Virus record (IMG/VR): IMGVR_UViG_3300017755_000051
Span: 1 to 30,662 of that record
DNA length: 30,662 bases
Strand: one strand, 5' to 3'
Source of the DNA: a virus
Below are positions 1-6,286 of this stretch, one piece after another (within the stretch, counting starts at the first letter, position 1; every line of letters begins with the position of its first letter). The position numbers were made by a program, and so were the translations under genes. The notes beneath the pieces are model-generated. The model did no database searches. It was not told where the DNA came from and saw only the letters and a program-made list of their open reading frames with translations.

Positions 1-26
1 ATTAACAAACAACAGGGGATTATTTG

Positions 27-248
27 ATGAGCTTTAATCAACACACTTTATTTGACATGACGCCAGATGAGAAAACAGGCGAAATTGATAAAACAAAAAT
101 TGAGTATGTACAATTAGCTTTTGAACTTGGAAATAAAAAAAAGTTTTATGTGATGTGCGAAAAATTATTAAAAATTTACAATTTAGATAACTACACTGAT
201 TTAGTTCATGAGGTAATCAAGGAAACATATGAAAAAAATTTCACTTAA
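27..248 (+). CDS. Small phage protein of unknown function
   Basis: A 73-residue acidic-to-neutral protein I do not recognise with certainty. The ATG at 27 is preferred over the TTG immediately before it because an AGGGG ribosome binding site lies about 8 bases upstream. The C-terminal half (ELGNKKKFYVMCEKLLKIY, then a DNYTDLVHEVI segment) looks like a compact alpha-helical domain. Its end overlaps the start of the dioxygenase gene by 20 bases in another frame, so it is probably translated together with the modification operon. Whether it works with those enzymes is only inferred from position. The operon may continue to the left of the window. Confidence 0.75.
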   Translation: MSFNQHTLFDMTPDEKTGEIDKTKIEYVQLAFELGNKKKFYVMCEKLLKIYNLDNYTDLVHEVIKETYEKNFT

Positions 249-1137
249 AACTAAGGTAAACGGAAATGAATTAAACAAACTTTTATATGAGTTTGCAGGA
301 GAAAATCATTATGATGAAATTATTAATGAGGATTGCGATTGTTACGATAGTCAAGGTAAGCCAATTTTGTTTTTAAGAAAAAACCACATTGATAAAAACA
401 TTTTATACAACGCTTATAAGAACTTAGAAAAAGCGGCTACCCCGACGAGCAATAGGGGTGCTTCAAGTGGAGGCGATAGGAAATTCACAATAACCAAAAC
501 AGGCGAAAAAACAAAAACGCTTCAAGTATATGATAAAAAAACAGGCGAAGTCGTTAAAGATAAAAGCGGAATAATTGGTTACTTTGACAGGTCTGGGCAT
601 TATGATTTTTGCAGAACGACATCTTTTAATATATATCATAAAGAAAAGTTTGAAGAGTCCATGCCCCTAATAAACACTGTTGATAAAGGCTTTAAGGAGA
701 TTGTTCCCGAAAGGTATAAAAAACAAAAATCGATGGTCATGGCTACCGATCCAAACTACAGAATTGGAGAAACTGCTTTTTCTACGATTACCGTAAACAA
801 AGATTACAGAACAGCGTTTCATACCGATCAAGGCGATTACCCTGAAGGGTTCGGCAATTTAGTTGCGTATTGTAAAGACGTAGAGCCTGTTTATTTAGTT
901 TTACCAAAATTCAAAGTAGCTGTAAACCTAGAAACAAACGACCTTTTATTGGTGGACGTTCATCAAATACATGGGAACACAGAGATAATAAAAAAATCAA
1001 GCTCAGGGGTAAGGCTTAGTTTTGTTATGTACTACAGGAACAATATGTATAAGTGCCTCAGCCCAAAAAAAGAGTTGAAAAGAATACAAATGAGGCAAAG
1101 GTATGTAGGCCAAAGGTTTATAGCGGGTGAAATGTAA
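229..1137 (+). CDS. TET/JBP-family 2-oxoglutarate/Fe(II) DNA dioxygenase
   Basis: Predicted to hydroxylate the 5-methyl group of thymine or 5-methylcytosine in DNA using Fe(II), O2 and 2-oxoglutarate. The 302-residue protein has an N-terminal segment with TSNRGASSGG (residues 73-82), a glycine-rich stretch I associate with phage TET/JBP proteins, and a C-terminal double-stranded beta-helix. Visible metal ligands are H198 and D200 in FHTDQGDYPEGFG and H248 in VHQIHGN; R262 in GVRLSFVMYYR is the likely 2-oxoglutarate-binding arginine. The HxDxGD...HxN...R order and spacing fit JBP/TET better than AlkB or prolyl hydroxylases. It is followed by the amidotransferase with a TAATG stop-start overlap, and a DNA-hydroxymethyl kinase lies two genes further on. 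The substrate (T or 5mC) cannot be decided from sequence alone. Confidence 0.85.
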   Translation: MKKISLKTKVNGNELNKLLYEFAGENHYDEIINEDCDCYDSQGKPILFLRKNHIDKNILYNAYKNLEKAATPTSNRGASSGGDRKFTITKTGEKTKTLQVYDKKTGEVVKDKSGIIGYFDRSGHYDFCRTTSFNIYHKEKFEESMPLINTVDKGFKEIVPERYKKQKSMVMATDPNYRIGETAFSTITVNKDYRTAFHTDQGDYPEGFGNLVAYCKDVEPVYLVLPKFKVAVNLETNDLLLVDVHQIHGNTEIIKKSSSGVRLSFVMYYRNNMYKCLSPKKELKRIQMRQRYVGQRFIAGEM

Positions 1138-1853
1138 TGTGCGGCATAGCAACTGTATTAAAAAAAAATAAAATTAATAAAAAAGAAAAAAATATTTTTA
1201 TTAAAATAATGAAAGAGTCGTCTGTTAGGGGATTACACAGTTTTGGATTTGCTTACAAAAAAAGTTTAAAAATAAAAACCAGCAAACATCACAAATTAAA
1301 AAACGCAATAAAATATTTTATAGAAAACATAAACAAAGATTTTATATATCACAACAGATATTCAACTAGTGGAGACTGGAAAACTCACCACAACAACCAG
1401 CCAATTAAATTTAAAAATGACGCTTTGGTGTTTAATGGTGTTATAAGCATGAAAGAAAAAACAGAAATGGAAAAACAATTTAAAATAAATATGGCTCAAG
1501 ACAATGATGGCGAAATTTTCCTTCAAAACATTAAAAAGCCTTTGAATTTTGTCACTGAAAACAAAATTTCTTTTGCTGGTTTGTTTTTTAAAAACAATAA
1601 AATTTACGCACTAAGGAATTATTTACGCCCTACCTGGTATTCGATAAAGGGTGAAGCTGTTTTTATTGCTTCAACTAAAGACATTTTAAAAAGATCAGGG
1701 CTTAAAGATATTTTCAGTACAGAACCTAACGTAATATACAAAATAGAGGATTTTTTTGAACAGAGAAAAAGACTACATAAACTATCATATCAAAATGATG
1801 AGCAATGGGGATACAGACCCAGCAAACAGTTGCCTGCTCTACATTGCGAATAG
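1137..1853 (+). CDS. Stand-alone class II glutamine amidotransferase (Ntn hydrolase) domain
   Basis: The protein begins MCGIA, the signature of class II amidotransferases in which Cys2 becomes the catalytic N-terminal nucleophile after Met removal; this fixes the start at 1137. Further family-like motifs in order are RGLHSFG (31-37), HNRYSTSGDW (72-81; compare HTRWATHG of GlmS), NNQP (86-89; compare NAHP), FNG (99-101; compare HNG) and DNDGEIF (122-128; compare the TDTE region). At 238 residues it contains only the glutaminase half, with no isomerase, PRTase or synthetase domain, so any acceptor enzyme must be a partner. It sits between the dioxygenase and the kinase genes, suggesting a nitrogen-transfer or amide-hydrolysis step in DNA modification; that role is inference. 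Its last 98 bases overlap the next gene in another frame. Very A-rich with many lysines. Confidence 0.82.
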   Translation: MCGIATVLKKNKINKKEKNIFIKIMKESSVRGLHSFGFAYKKSLKIKTSKHHKLKNAIKYFIENINKDFIYHNRYSTSGDWKTHHNNQPIKFKNDALVFNGVISMKEKTEMEKQFKINMAQDNDGEIFLQNIKKPLNFVTENKISFAGLFFKNNKIYALRNYLRPTWYSIKGEAVFIASTKDILKRSGLKDIFSTEPNVIYKIEDFFEQRKRLHKLSYQNDEQWGYRPSKQLPALHCE

Positions 1854-2655
1854 ATTTGACATAACGCTAGAACAAAGATACTGGCTTTGCTTTTTATATT
1901 CTACGTGTTATTGTGCACCCACAGCTTATTATATTTTTAATGAATTTCCAGATTATGAGCTTGTTGACTTTAACAGGCTTGAAAATTGGTGGTATCAAAA
2001 CAAAAAAAATTTAATTTTTACCACAGATAAAGCGTGGGTTAGAAGCAGGGATCAGTTTGTAGACGTAATAAAAAGTTATAAAGAAATAATTGGAGAAAGT
2101 CAGGTTAAAACCTACGACAAATTAAAAACCAGTTGTAAAAAGAAAACTTATCAAAATTGCTTCAATAACTTTAAAAAAGTTTATCAAATGGGAAGGTTTA
2201 GTTTATTTATCTATTTGGATGTCATTCATCACGTGACAGGCTTTTTAATGGAACCAAATGGATTAGATTTGCCAAACGCTAAATCCTCCAGAAATGGTTT
2301 GTGTTATGCTCTTGGTTTAGATCACTACATAAGTTACAATAGAGAAGCAAAACTAAATCAAAAACAGTATGAAGAATTAAATGAAGGGTTTTGGTCCATA
2401 TATGATAAAATATATAAAATAAGACCTCACGACACAAACGTTTGGGGCATTGAGACAACTTTATGTGCTTATAAAAAATATAAAAAAAATAAAAAAAGAT
2501 GGGTTGGCTATTATATAGAAAGGCAGCGAAAAGAAATAGAAAAAATGCAAAATTGGGTAAAAGAAGGCGTAAATTGGAAGCCGCTTTGGGATTATCGTCA
2601 AGAATATTTTCCAATTAAAATGCTTAAGGAGAAAACAAATTATGAACTTTTCTAA
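1756..2655 (+). CDS. Helical DNA-hypermodification protein (5-hmdU kinase-associated / amino acid:DNA transferase type)
   Basis: A mostly helical 299-residue protein. Two blocks match my memory of the helical domain found with phage 5-hmdU DNA kinases (HMUDK_hel) and the alpha-glutamyl/putrescinyl thymine pyrophosphorylase (amino acid:DNA transferase) group: RYWLCFLYSTCYCAPTAYYI with NEFPDYELVD (residues 41-71), and GRFSLF...LDLPNAKSSRNGLCYALGLD (146-189). In that group the protein acts on the activated hydroxymethyl base in DNA. The chosen start is TTG at 1756, with AGAGGA at 1745-1750 and a 5-base spacer; ATG codons at 1795 and 1798 are alternatives without a clear ribosome site, and all conserved residues lie after them. 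It overlaps the kinase gene by 14 bases. Separate kinase and helical genes are notable because the two are often fused. Assignment is from motifs only. Confidence 0.7.
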   Translation: MNREKDYINYHIKMMSNGDTDPANSCLLYIANRFDITLEQRYWLCFLYSTCYCAPTAYYIFNEFPDYELVDFNRLENWWYQNKKNLIFTTDKAWVRSRDQFVDVIKSYKEIIGESQVKTYDKLKTSCKKKTYQNCFNNFKKVYQMGRFSLFIYLDVIHHVTGFLMEPNGLDLPNAKSSRNGLCYALGLDHYISYNREAKLNQKQYEELNEGFWSIYDKIYKIRPHDTNVWGIETTLCAYKKYKKNKKRWVGYYIERQRKEIEKMQNWVKEGVNWKPLWDYRQEYFPIKMLKEKTNYELF

Positions 2656-3208
2656 AATAACGTTAATCGGAGGAGAGCCTTGCACTGGAAAGTCTACTTT
2701 AGTGAGGTCAATTATAAAAAGAAAGAACATTAATCAAAAGTTTGAATATGAAAAACTACTTAAAGGCCACACTAACGATGAATACATTGTCATAGGTGTT
2801 TACAATAACGGATTATTTGATGGAACAGATAAATTAAGCATGGCAGTTCAACCAGCGTTTGAAAGGTTTGTGAATAAAGAAAAAACAAAAAAACATATAA
2901 TATTAGAAGGCGACAGGCTTTTTAAGAAAACCCTAATTAGGTGGTTGCAATCTTCAAAACATTTTTTTAGATTAATTATTTTAACTACAGAAGAAAAAAC
3001 AAAAGAATTCAGACACAAATCAAGAAACGACAACCAAACTGAAAAATGGCTAAATTCTAAAAAAACAACAATAAAAAACGTAACAAACGAATTCAATCAT
3101 ACAACATTCCAAAACGAAAACACTTTACAAATGGAAAAGATTATAAAATACATACTAGAAGAAAAGAACGATATAATAAACAGACCGAATCAATACAAGC
3201 TATTCTAA
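2642..3208 (+). CDS. P-loop 5-hydroxymethyl-pyrimidine DNA kinase
   Basis: A 188-residue P-loop kinase predicted to phosphorylate the hydroxymethyl group of 5-hmdU (or a related base) in DNA, activating it for replacement. It has a Walker A motif GGEPCTGKST (residues 10-19), a distinctive LFDGTDKLSMAVQP block (58-71) that I associate with phage 5-hmdU DNA kinases, and a hydrophobic strand ending in EGDRLF (89-94), probably the Walker B region. Basic residues near R124, R128 and K135 could form the lid. A ribosome site GGAGA lies 9 bases before the ATG. The stop codon is part of the stem of the terminator at 3207, so this is the last gene of the operon. Ordinary nucleotide kinases have different substrate motifs, which makes them a less likely identity. 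Confidence 0.78.
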   Translation: MNFSKITLIGGEPCTGKSTLVRSIIKRKNINQKFEYEKLLKGHTNDEYIVIGVYNNGLFDGTDKLSMAVQPAFERFVNKEKTKKHIILEGDRLFKKTLIRWLQSSKHFFRLIILTTEEKTKEFRHKSRNDNQTEKWLNSKKTTIKNVTNEFNHTTFQNENTLQMEKIIKYILEEKNDIINRPNQYKLF

Positions 3209-3235
3209 AGGGTATAGTTACCCTTTCTTTTTGTT
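3207..3235 (+). terminator. Intrinsic terminator closing the modification operon
   Basis: AAAGGGTA (3207-3214) pairs perfectly with TACCCTTT (3219-3226) around the 4-base loop TAGT, followed by a T-rich run (CTTTTTGTTTG). The first stem arm overlaps the stop codon of the kinase gene. Strong match to a Rho-independent terminator. Confidence 0.85.
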
Positions 3236-3245
3236 TGCTCTAATT

Positions 3246-3277
3246 TATAAAAGTTGTAACATTGGGTATGAATAAAA
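3246..3277 (+). promoter_or_regulatory. Candidate promoter/leader before the DUF2786 gene
   Basis: The short gap between the terminator at 3207-3235 and the gene at 3295 must start a new transcript if the terminator works. It holds an AT-rich TATAAAAG box (3246-3253) and the sequence TATGAATAAAA (3267-3277), which occurs again exactly at 27944-27954 in the leader of the early-type operon. No convincing -35 box was seen. Low-confidence call from context and repetition. Confidence 0.3.
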
Positions 3278-3294
3278 CAACAAAGGAGTTAAAC

Positions 3295-4065
3295 ATGGGA
3301 ACTGTAGAAATACAAAAACTAAAAGATAAAATGCAAAAGTTGTTAAATCACGCAACTTCTGCTGAAACAATAGGCAATCAAGCTGAAGCTGAAGCCTTTA
3401 TGAAAAAGCTCAACAAACTTTGCATGCAGCACAAAATAGCCATGGCTGAAGTGCAAGCCTTTGACCCCCAAAACAGTGATGAAAGTATAAAAGATGAAAT
3501 GGTTGACCTTTATGAAGAGGGTTTACCAATAACAAACAGAAGGCAACACATTGTTGAGCAATTAGCGAGAACTGTAGCAAAAGCAAACAATTGCACTTTT
3601 CTTGTCCAAAGAGGCTCTAATAACATTTATTTTGTTGGAAGAGATCAGGACAGGAGATTTGCGATTCAAATGTTTAGTTACGCCTGGAAAACAATGTTAG
3701 CCGATTGCCACAAAGAGCAAACTAAAACATATCATCATTTTAAAAAGCTAGGGATGTTAGATCAGGCAAAGGGGTTTAGGGCTTCATTTAAAAAGGGTTT
3801 TGTTTTTGCGATAGAAGATAGGCTTGAAGAGGCAAAAGAAGAGGTCAGGCAAACAACAGATGAAGAAACGTTTGCATTGATAACTGTCGCCAGCATGGTT
3901 GCGGTTACAGAATACGTAAACAACAAATACTCTAGTAAAGCCTCAAGAGTGAGAGGCCAAAGGGGTCACAATGAGCATGGGTATTCTGCTGGTCAAAAAT
4001 CAGGAAGCAGGGTTGGGTTACATGTAGGGAACGTTGGTGGCGGTAGCAACAAGCTGCTTAACTAA
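3295..4065 (+). CDS. DUF2786-domain protein
   Basis: The N-terminal ~50 residues (LKDKMQKLLNHATSAETIGN, then EAEAFMKKLNKLCMQHKI) match the DUF2786 pattern: two helices in which a cluster of small resources-type residues precedes EAxxAxxKxxxLxxxH. The middle (VGRDQDRRFAIQMFSYAW, then HKEQTKTYHH) resembles the region that follows DUF2786 in many phage and bacterial proteins, and the C-terminal tail is rich in glycine, serine and basic residues. Function is unknown; such proteins are common near phage DNA-metabolism genes. The ATG at 3295 is chosen because AAAGGAG lies 6 bases upstream; ATG at 3268 and TTG at 3262 are in frame but have no such site. From 3295 the protein has 256 residues. It is a single-gene unit between two terminators. 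Confidence 0.8.
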   Translation: MGTVEIQKLKDKMQKLLNHATSAETIGNQAEAEAFMKKLNKLCMQHKIAMAEVQAFDPQNSDESIKDEMVDLYEEGLPITNRRQHIVEQLARTVAKANNCTFLVQRGSNNIYFVGRDQDRRFAIQMFSYAWKTMLADCHKEQTKTYHHFKKLGMLDQAKGFRASFKKGFVFAIEDRLEEAKEEVRQTTDEETFALITVASMVAVTEYVNNKYSSKASRVRGQRGHNEHGYSAGQKSGSRVGLHVGNVGGGSNKLLN

Positions 4066-4086
4066 CAAATAATCAAGAAACCAATC

Positions 4087-4108
4087 AGCCCCTTAAATGG
4101 GGCTTTTT
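4087..4108 (+). terminator. Intrinsic terminator after the DUF2786 gene
   Basis: AGCCCC (4087-4092) pairs with GGGGCT (4099-4104) around the loop TTAAAT, followed by TTTT. GC-rich stem plus T run, 22 bases after the stop codon. Confidence 0.85.
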
Positions 4109-4144
4109 GGGTATAAAGAATAAAAACCAAATAAGGAGTTAAAA

Positions 4145-4399
4145 ATGAATGATACAATAATAAAGTTAGCAAGGGAAATAATTAATAAAGGATATACTGA
4201 GGTTTTAACACACCCAGAATCTAGTAAGGCAATATCCCTATTAGAAAAAGCAATTAGAAAAGAAAATGAAAAATTGAATGGTAAAAATATTTATTGTATG
4301 CATAGCGTTACTGCATGTAATTCGTGTAAAGATAATTATATGCGAGTAGATTATGATTATGAAACAGCACAAAAAATGATAGATGAATATTGTTATTAA
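4145..4399 (+). CDS. Small phage protein of unknown function
   Basis: An 84-residue protein with a good ribosome binding site (AAGGAG, 8 bases before ATG). It begins with an amphipathic helical segment (IIKLAREIINKGYTEVLTH) and later has four cysteines in IYCMHSVTACNSCKDNYM and the C-terminal CY, three of them close together, so a small metal site is possible. I do not recognise the family. It is flanked by terminators at 4087 and 4427 and so is probably transcribed alone or by read-through. A GGGTATAAAGAATAAAA sequence at 4109-4125 in its leader resembles the leader motif before the DUF2786 gene. Confidence 0.7.
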   Translation: MNDTIIKLAREIINKGYTEVLTHPESSKAISLLEKAIRKENEKLNGKNIYCMHSVTACNSCKDNYMRVDYDYETAQKMIDEYCY

Positions 4400-4426
4400 A
4401 TAATTAAATAACCATTAAACCACTAA

Positions 4427-4458
4427 AAAAGCCTCTATTGATTTAGGGGCTTTTGTGT
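4427..4458 (+). terminator. Intrinsic terminator before the packaging genes
   Basis: AAAAGCCTCT (4427-4436) pairs with AGGGGCTTTT (4445-4454), with one T-G wobble, around an 8-base AT loop; the distal stem arm ends in TTTT. The A-rich left arm would also let it act partly in the other direction. Confidence 0.75.
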
Positions 4459-4516
4459 ATTTTATATATTCACGTTTTAGTTTTAAATTACAGCAACTAA
4501 TTTATAGGAGTTTATT

Positions 4517-4609
4517 ATGCCAATGGGCAAAGGAACCTATGGTTCTAAAAAAGGGCGACCAAAGAAAAAGAAAAAAATGAGTAAAAAGAAAATTGTCAAA
4601 AGAAAATAG
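4517..4609 (+). CDS. Very small basic protein (30 aa)
   Basis: ATG at 4517 follows TAGGAG with a 6-base spacer and opens a 30-residue frame starting MPMGKGTYGSKKGRP and ending in a lysine-rich tail; more than half the residues are K or R. Very similar tiny proteins beginning MPMGKGTYG lie upstream of terminase genes in many marine phages as I recall, which supports it being real despite its size. Function unknown; the charge suggests nucleic acid binding or packaging into the head, but this is a guess. Confidence 0.65.
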   Translation: MPMGKGTYGSKKGRPKKKKKMSKKKIVKRK

Positions 4610-4772
4610 AGGAGTTACACTTACTACTGAGTTAGTAGGAATAAAAAACCTCAAGACCACTGGCAATTACAGACTTGAATTTGATGTATATGAAATTGAC
4701 ACCGCAAAGGTAAAAGACTTGATAGACAAGTTGAATAAAGCCTTTGTAATGGCATTGGTAGAATATGACTGA
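4593..4772 (+). CDS. Small protein with uncertain start (about 50-59 aa)
   Basis: An open frame ending at 4772 encodes VGIKNLKTTGNYRLEF followed by a segment ending in KAFVMALVEYD, with protein-like composition: a beta-strand region then a helix (DTAKVKDLIDKLNKAFVMAL). It overlaps the next gene by 8 bases, the usual spacing here. The start is unclear. TTG at 4593 is the only standard start, giving 59 residues, but lacks a ribosome site. A strong AGAGGAG at 4608-4614 lies inside the frame, and at the right distance from it there are only CTT, ACT and ACT codons. Either the TTG is used, or the start was mutated, or it is joined to the preceding gene by frameshift. Function unknown. Confidence 0.5.
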   Translation: MSKENRGVTLTTELVGIKNLKTTGNYRLEFDVYEIDTAKVKDLIDKLNKAFVMALVEYD

Positions 4773-5091
4773 CAAACAAACAGAGAACAAACAGAGCAAT
4801 GGGCAGTTTGCTAAGGGTAACAAGTTAGGCAACAGATGGAAGAAAGGCGAGTCTGGTAACCCCAAAGGAAGAAGAAACGCTTACACAGACCTAATAAAAG
4901 ATTTTAGTTTCACCAAGGTCAATGAGAAAGAAAGAAGGGAAGTCGTTGTGTCTAAATTGTTTCAGTTAGCAGAAAGGGGCGACCTGAGAGCTATACAGTT
5001 TATTGTAGAAAGATTGGAAGGTAAAGCGTTAGAAAGGCAAGAAAGAACAACAAAGTCAGAACCAATACAAGTAATGGTCATAGATGATTAG
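4765..5091 (+). CDS. DUF5681-type protein, probable terminase small subunit
   Basis: A 108-residue protein whose N-terminus GQFAKGNKLGNRWKKGESGN followed by PKGR (residues 13-36) is the DUF5681 signature (FxxGxSGNPxGR). The C-terminal half is helical (ERREVVVSKLFQLAERGDLR, then AIQFIVERLEGK). DUF5681 proteins often stand directly before large terminase genes, and here the two genes overlap by 8 bases, so a role as the DNA-recognition (small) terminase subunit is likely though not proved. No classical HTH was recognised by eye. Confidence 0.75.
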   Translation: MTDKQTENKQSNGQFAKGNKLGNRWKKGESGNPKGRRNAYTDLIKDFSFTKVNEKERREVVVSKLFQLAERGDLRAIQFIVERLEGKALERQERTTKSEPIQVMVIDD

Positions 5092-6286
5092 GTGGACAGT
5101 AAACAAAACCAGGAGGAGCATTTTAAATGACCCATCTAGGTTCAAGGTTATTGTTGCTGGTCGCAGATGGGGGAAAACTGTTCTAAGCCTTATGTATTTA
5201 TTGAAAGATGAATTCAAACCTGGAGAAAGAAGATGGTTCATAACGCCTACCTACAGACAAGGCAAGATGATAGTATTTCCAGTTTTAAGGCAAATGTTCA
5301 ATGGGTTTTCTGGGGCGAAATTAAACGAATCTGAAATGAGCGTGGTGTTTGAAAATGGAGCAGAGCTAGCTGTAAAGGGTGCCGACAACGAGCATAACTT
5401 GAGAGGTGTAGAACTTACTAAAGCGGTCATGGATGAAATGGCATATATAAAACCTCACGTATGGGAAGAAATCATCATGCCTATGTTAGCGACAACACAA
5501 GGAGAAGTTTTATTCATAGGGACTCCTAGCGGTTACGATATGATGTATGAGCTATACATAAAAGGGCAAGCAGAACCAGACTGGAGGTCTTGGCGGTTTA
5601 AAACTATTGAAGGTGGCTTTGTGCCTAAAGAAGAAATAGAAAGAGCCAAGCGGACAATGGATGAAGTAGTGTTTAGGCAAGAATTTGAAGGCTCTTTTGA
5701 AACTACTGGCAATAGAGCGGCTTACAATTTTACCAGAGAAACTCACTGCATTAGAACAAAAGAACTTTCTAATGAGTTATGGTGGGGCGTTGATTTTAAT
5801 GTGGACTATATGACTGCAACCCTTGCTTGCCAGTACACTGATGGGACAATTCACTTTTTTGATGAAATCAGATTAAAGAACAGCAACACAGAAGAATTAT
5901 CTTTAGCTATGAAAAAAATTGCACCTGATATTAAAGTGTATCCTGACCCTGCAGGAAAAGCAAGAAGCACAACCAGTAGGAGGAGTGATCACCAGATATT
6001 AAGAGACCATGGATTTATGATCAGAGCAAAGAAGTCTCACCCCTCGCATGTAGACAGGTTGAATGCATTAAATAGAAAGTTAAAGGACGCAGAAGGGAAC
6101 GTGGGAATGACTGTTGATCCTTCTTGTGTTTACCTTGTAAAAGATTTAGAACAATGCCAAAGAGATAAGCGTGGCGGCTTAGACAAAAGCCAAATAGAAC
6201 TTACGCATGCATTGGATGCCTGTTCTTACGCTATTGCACATAAGTTTCCAATACGAAGAATGATTGGCAAAAGCGTGAATTGGTAA
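5084..6286 (+). CDS. terL: Terminase large subunit (ATPase and nuclease)
   Basis: The DNA-packaging motor: an ATPase that pumps DNA into the prohead and a nuclease that cuts concatemers. The 400-residue protein has Walker A AGRRWGKT (25-32), Walker B with catalytic acid KAVMDEMA (D117, E118) and the coupling motif FIGTPSG (144-150). The C-terminal RNase H-like nuclease has candidate metal ligands D237 in GVDFN, D288 in YPDPAG and D378 in THALDA. Length and motif order are typical of a complete TerL. It overlaps the small-subunit gene by 8 bases and the following small gene by one (TAATG). Confidence 0.96.
   Translation: MIRWTVNKTRRSILNDPSRFKVIVAGRRWGKTVLSLMYLLKDEFKPGERRWFITPTYRQGKMIVFPVLRQMFNGFSGAKLNESEMSVVFENGAELAVKGADNEHNLRGVELTKAVMDEMAYIKPHVWEEIIMPMLATTQGEVLFIGTPSGYDMMYELYIKGQAEPDWRSWRFKTIEGGFVPKEEIERAKRTMDEVVFRQEFEGSFETTGNRAAYNFTRETHCIRTKELSNELWWGVDFNVDYMTATLACQYTDGTIHFFDEIRLKNSNTEELSLAMKKIAPDIKVYPDPAGKARSTTSRRSDHQILRDHGFMIRAKKSHPSHVDRLNALNRKLKDAEGNVGMTVDPSCVYLVKDLEQCQRDKRGGLDKSQIELTHALDACSYAIAHKFPIRRMIGKSVNW

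Noticed and set aside
1137-2655. A single frameshifted gene joining the amidotransferase and the helical protein
   Set aside because: The amidotransferase domain looks complete before its stop, the second frame has its own TTG and ribosome site, and the domains belong to different families. A sequencing error cannot be fully excluded.
2279-2730. Minus-strand frames rich in F, L, I (for example 2279-2614 and 2461-2730) that look like membrane proteins
   Set aside because: They mirror the A-rich, lysine-rich codons of the + strand helical protein and kinase genes; poly-A read in reverse gives poly-F. No ribosome sites, and all neighbours are on the + strand.
4632-4865. Minus-strand 77-residue frame across the start of the DUF5681 gene
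   Set aside because: It opposes the small gene at 4593 and the DUF5681 signature on the + strand and has no supporting signals.
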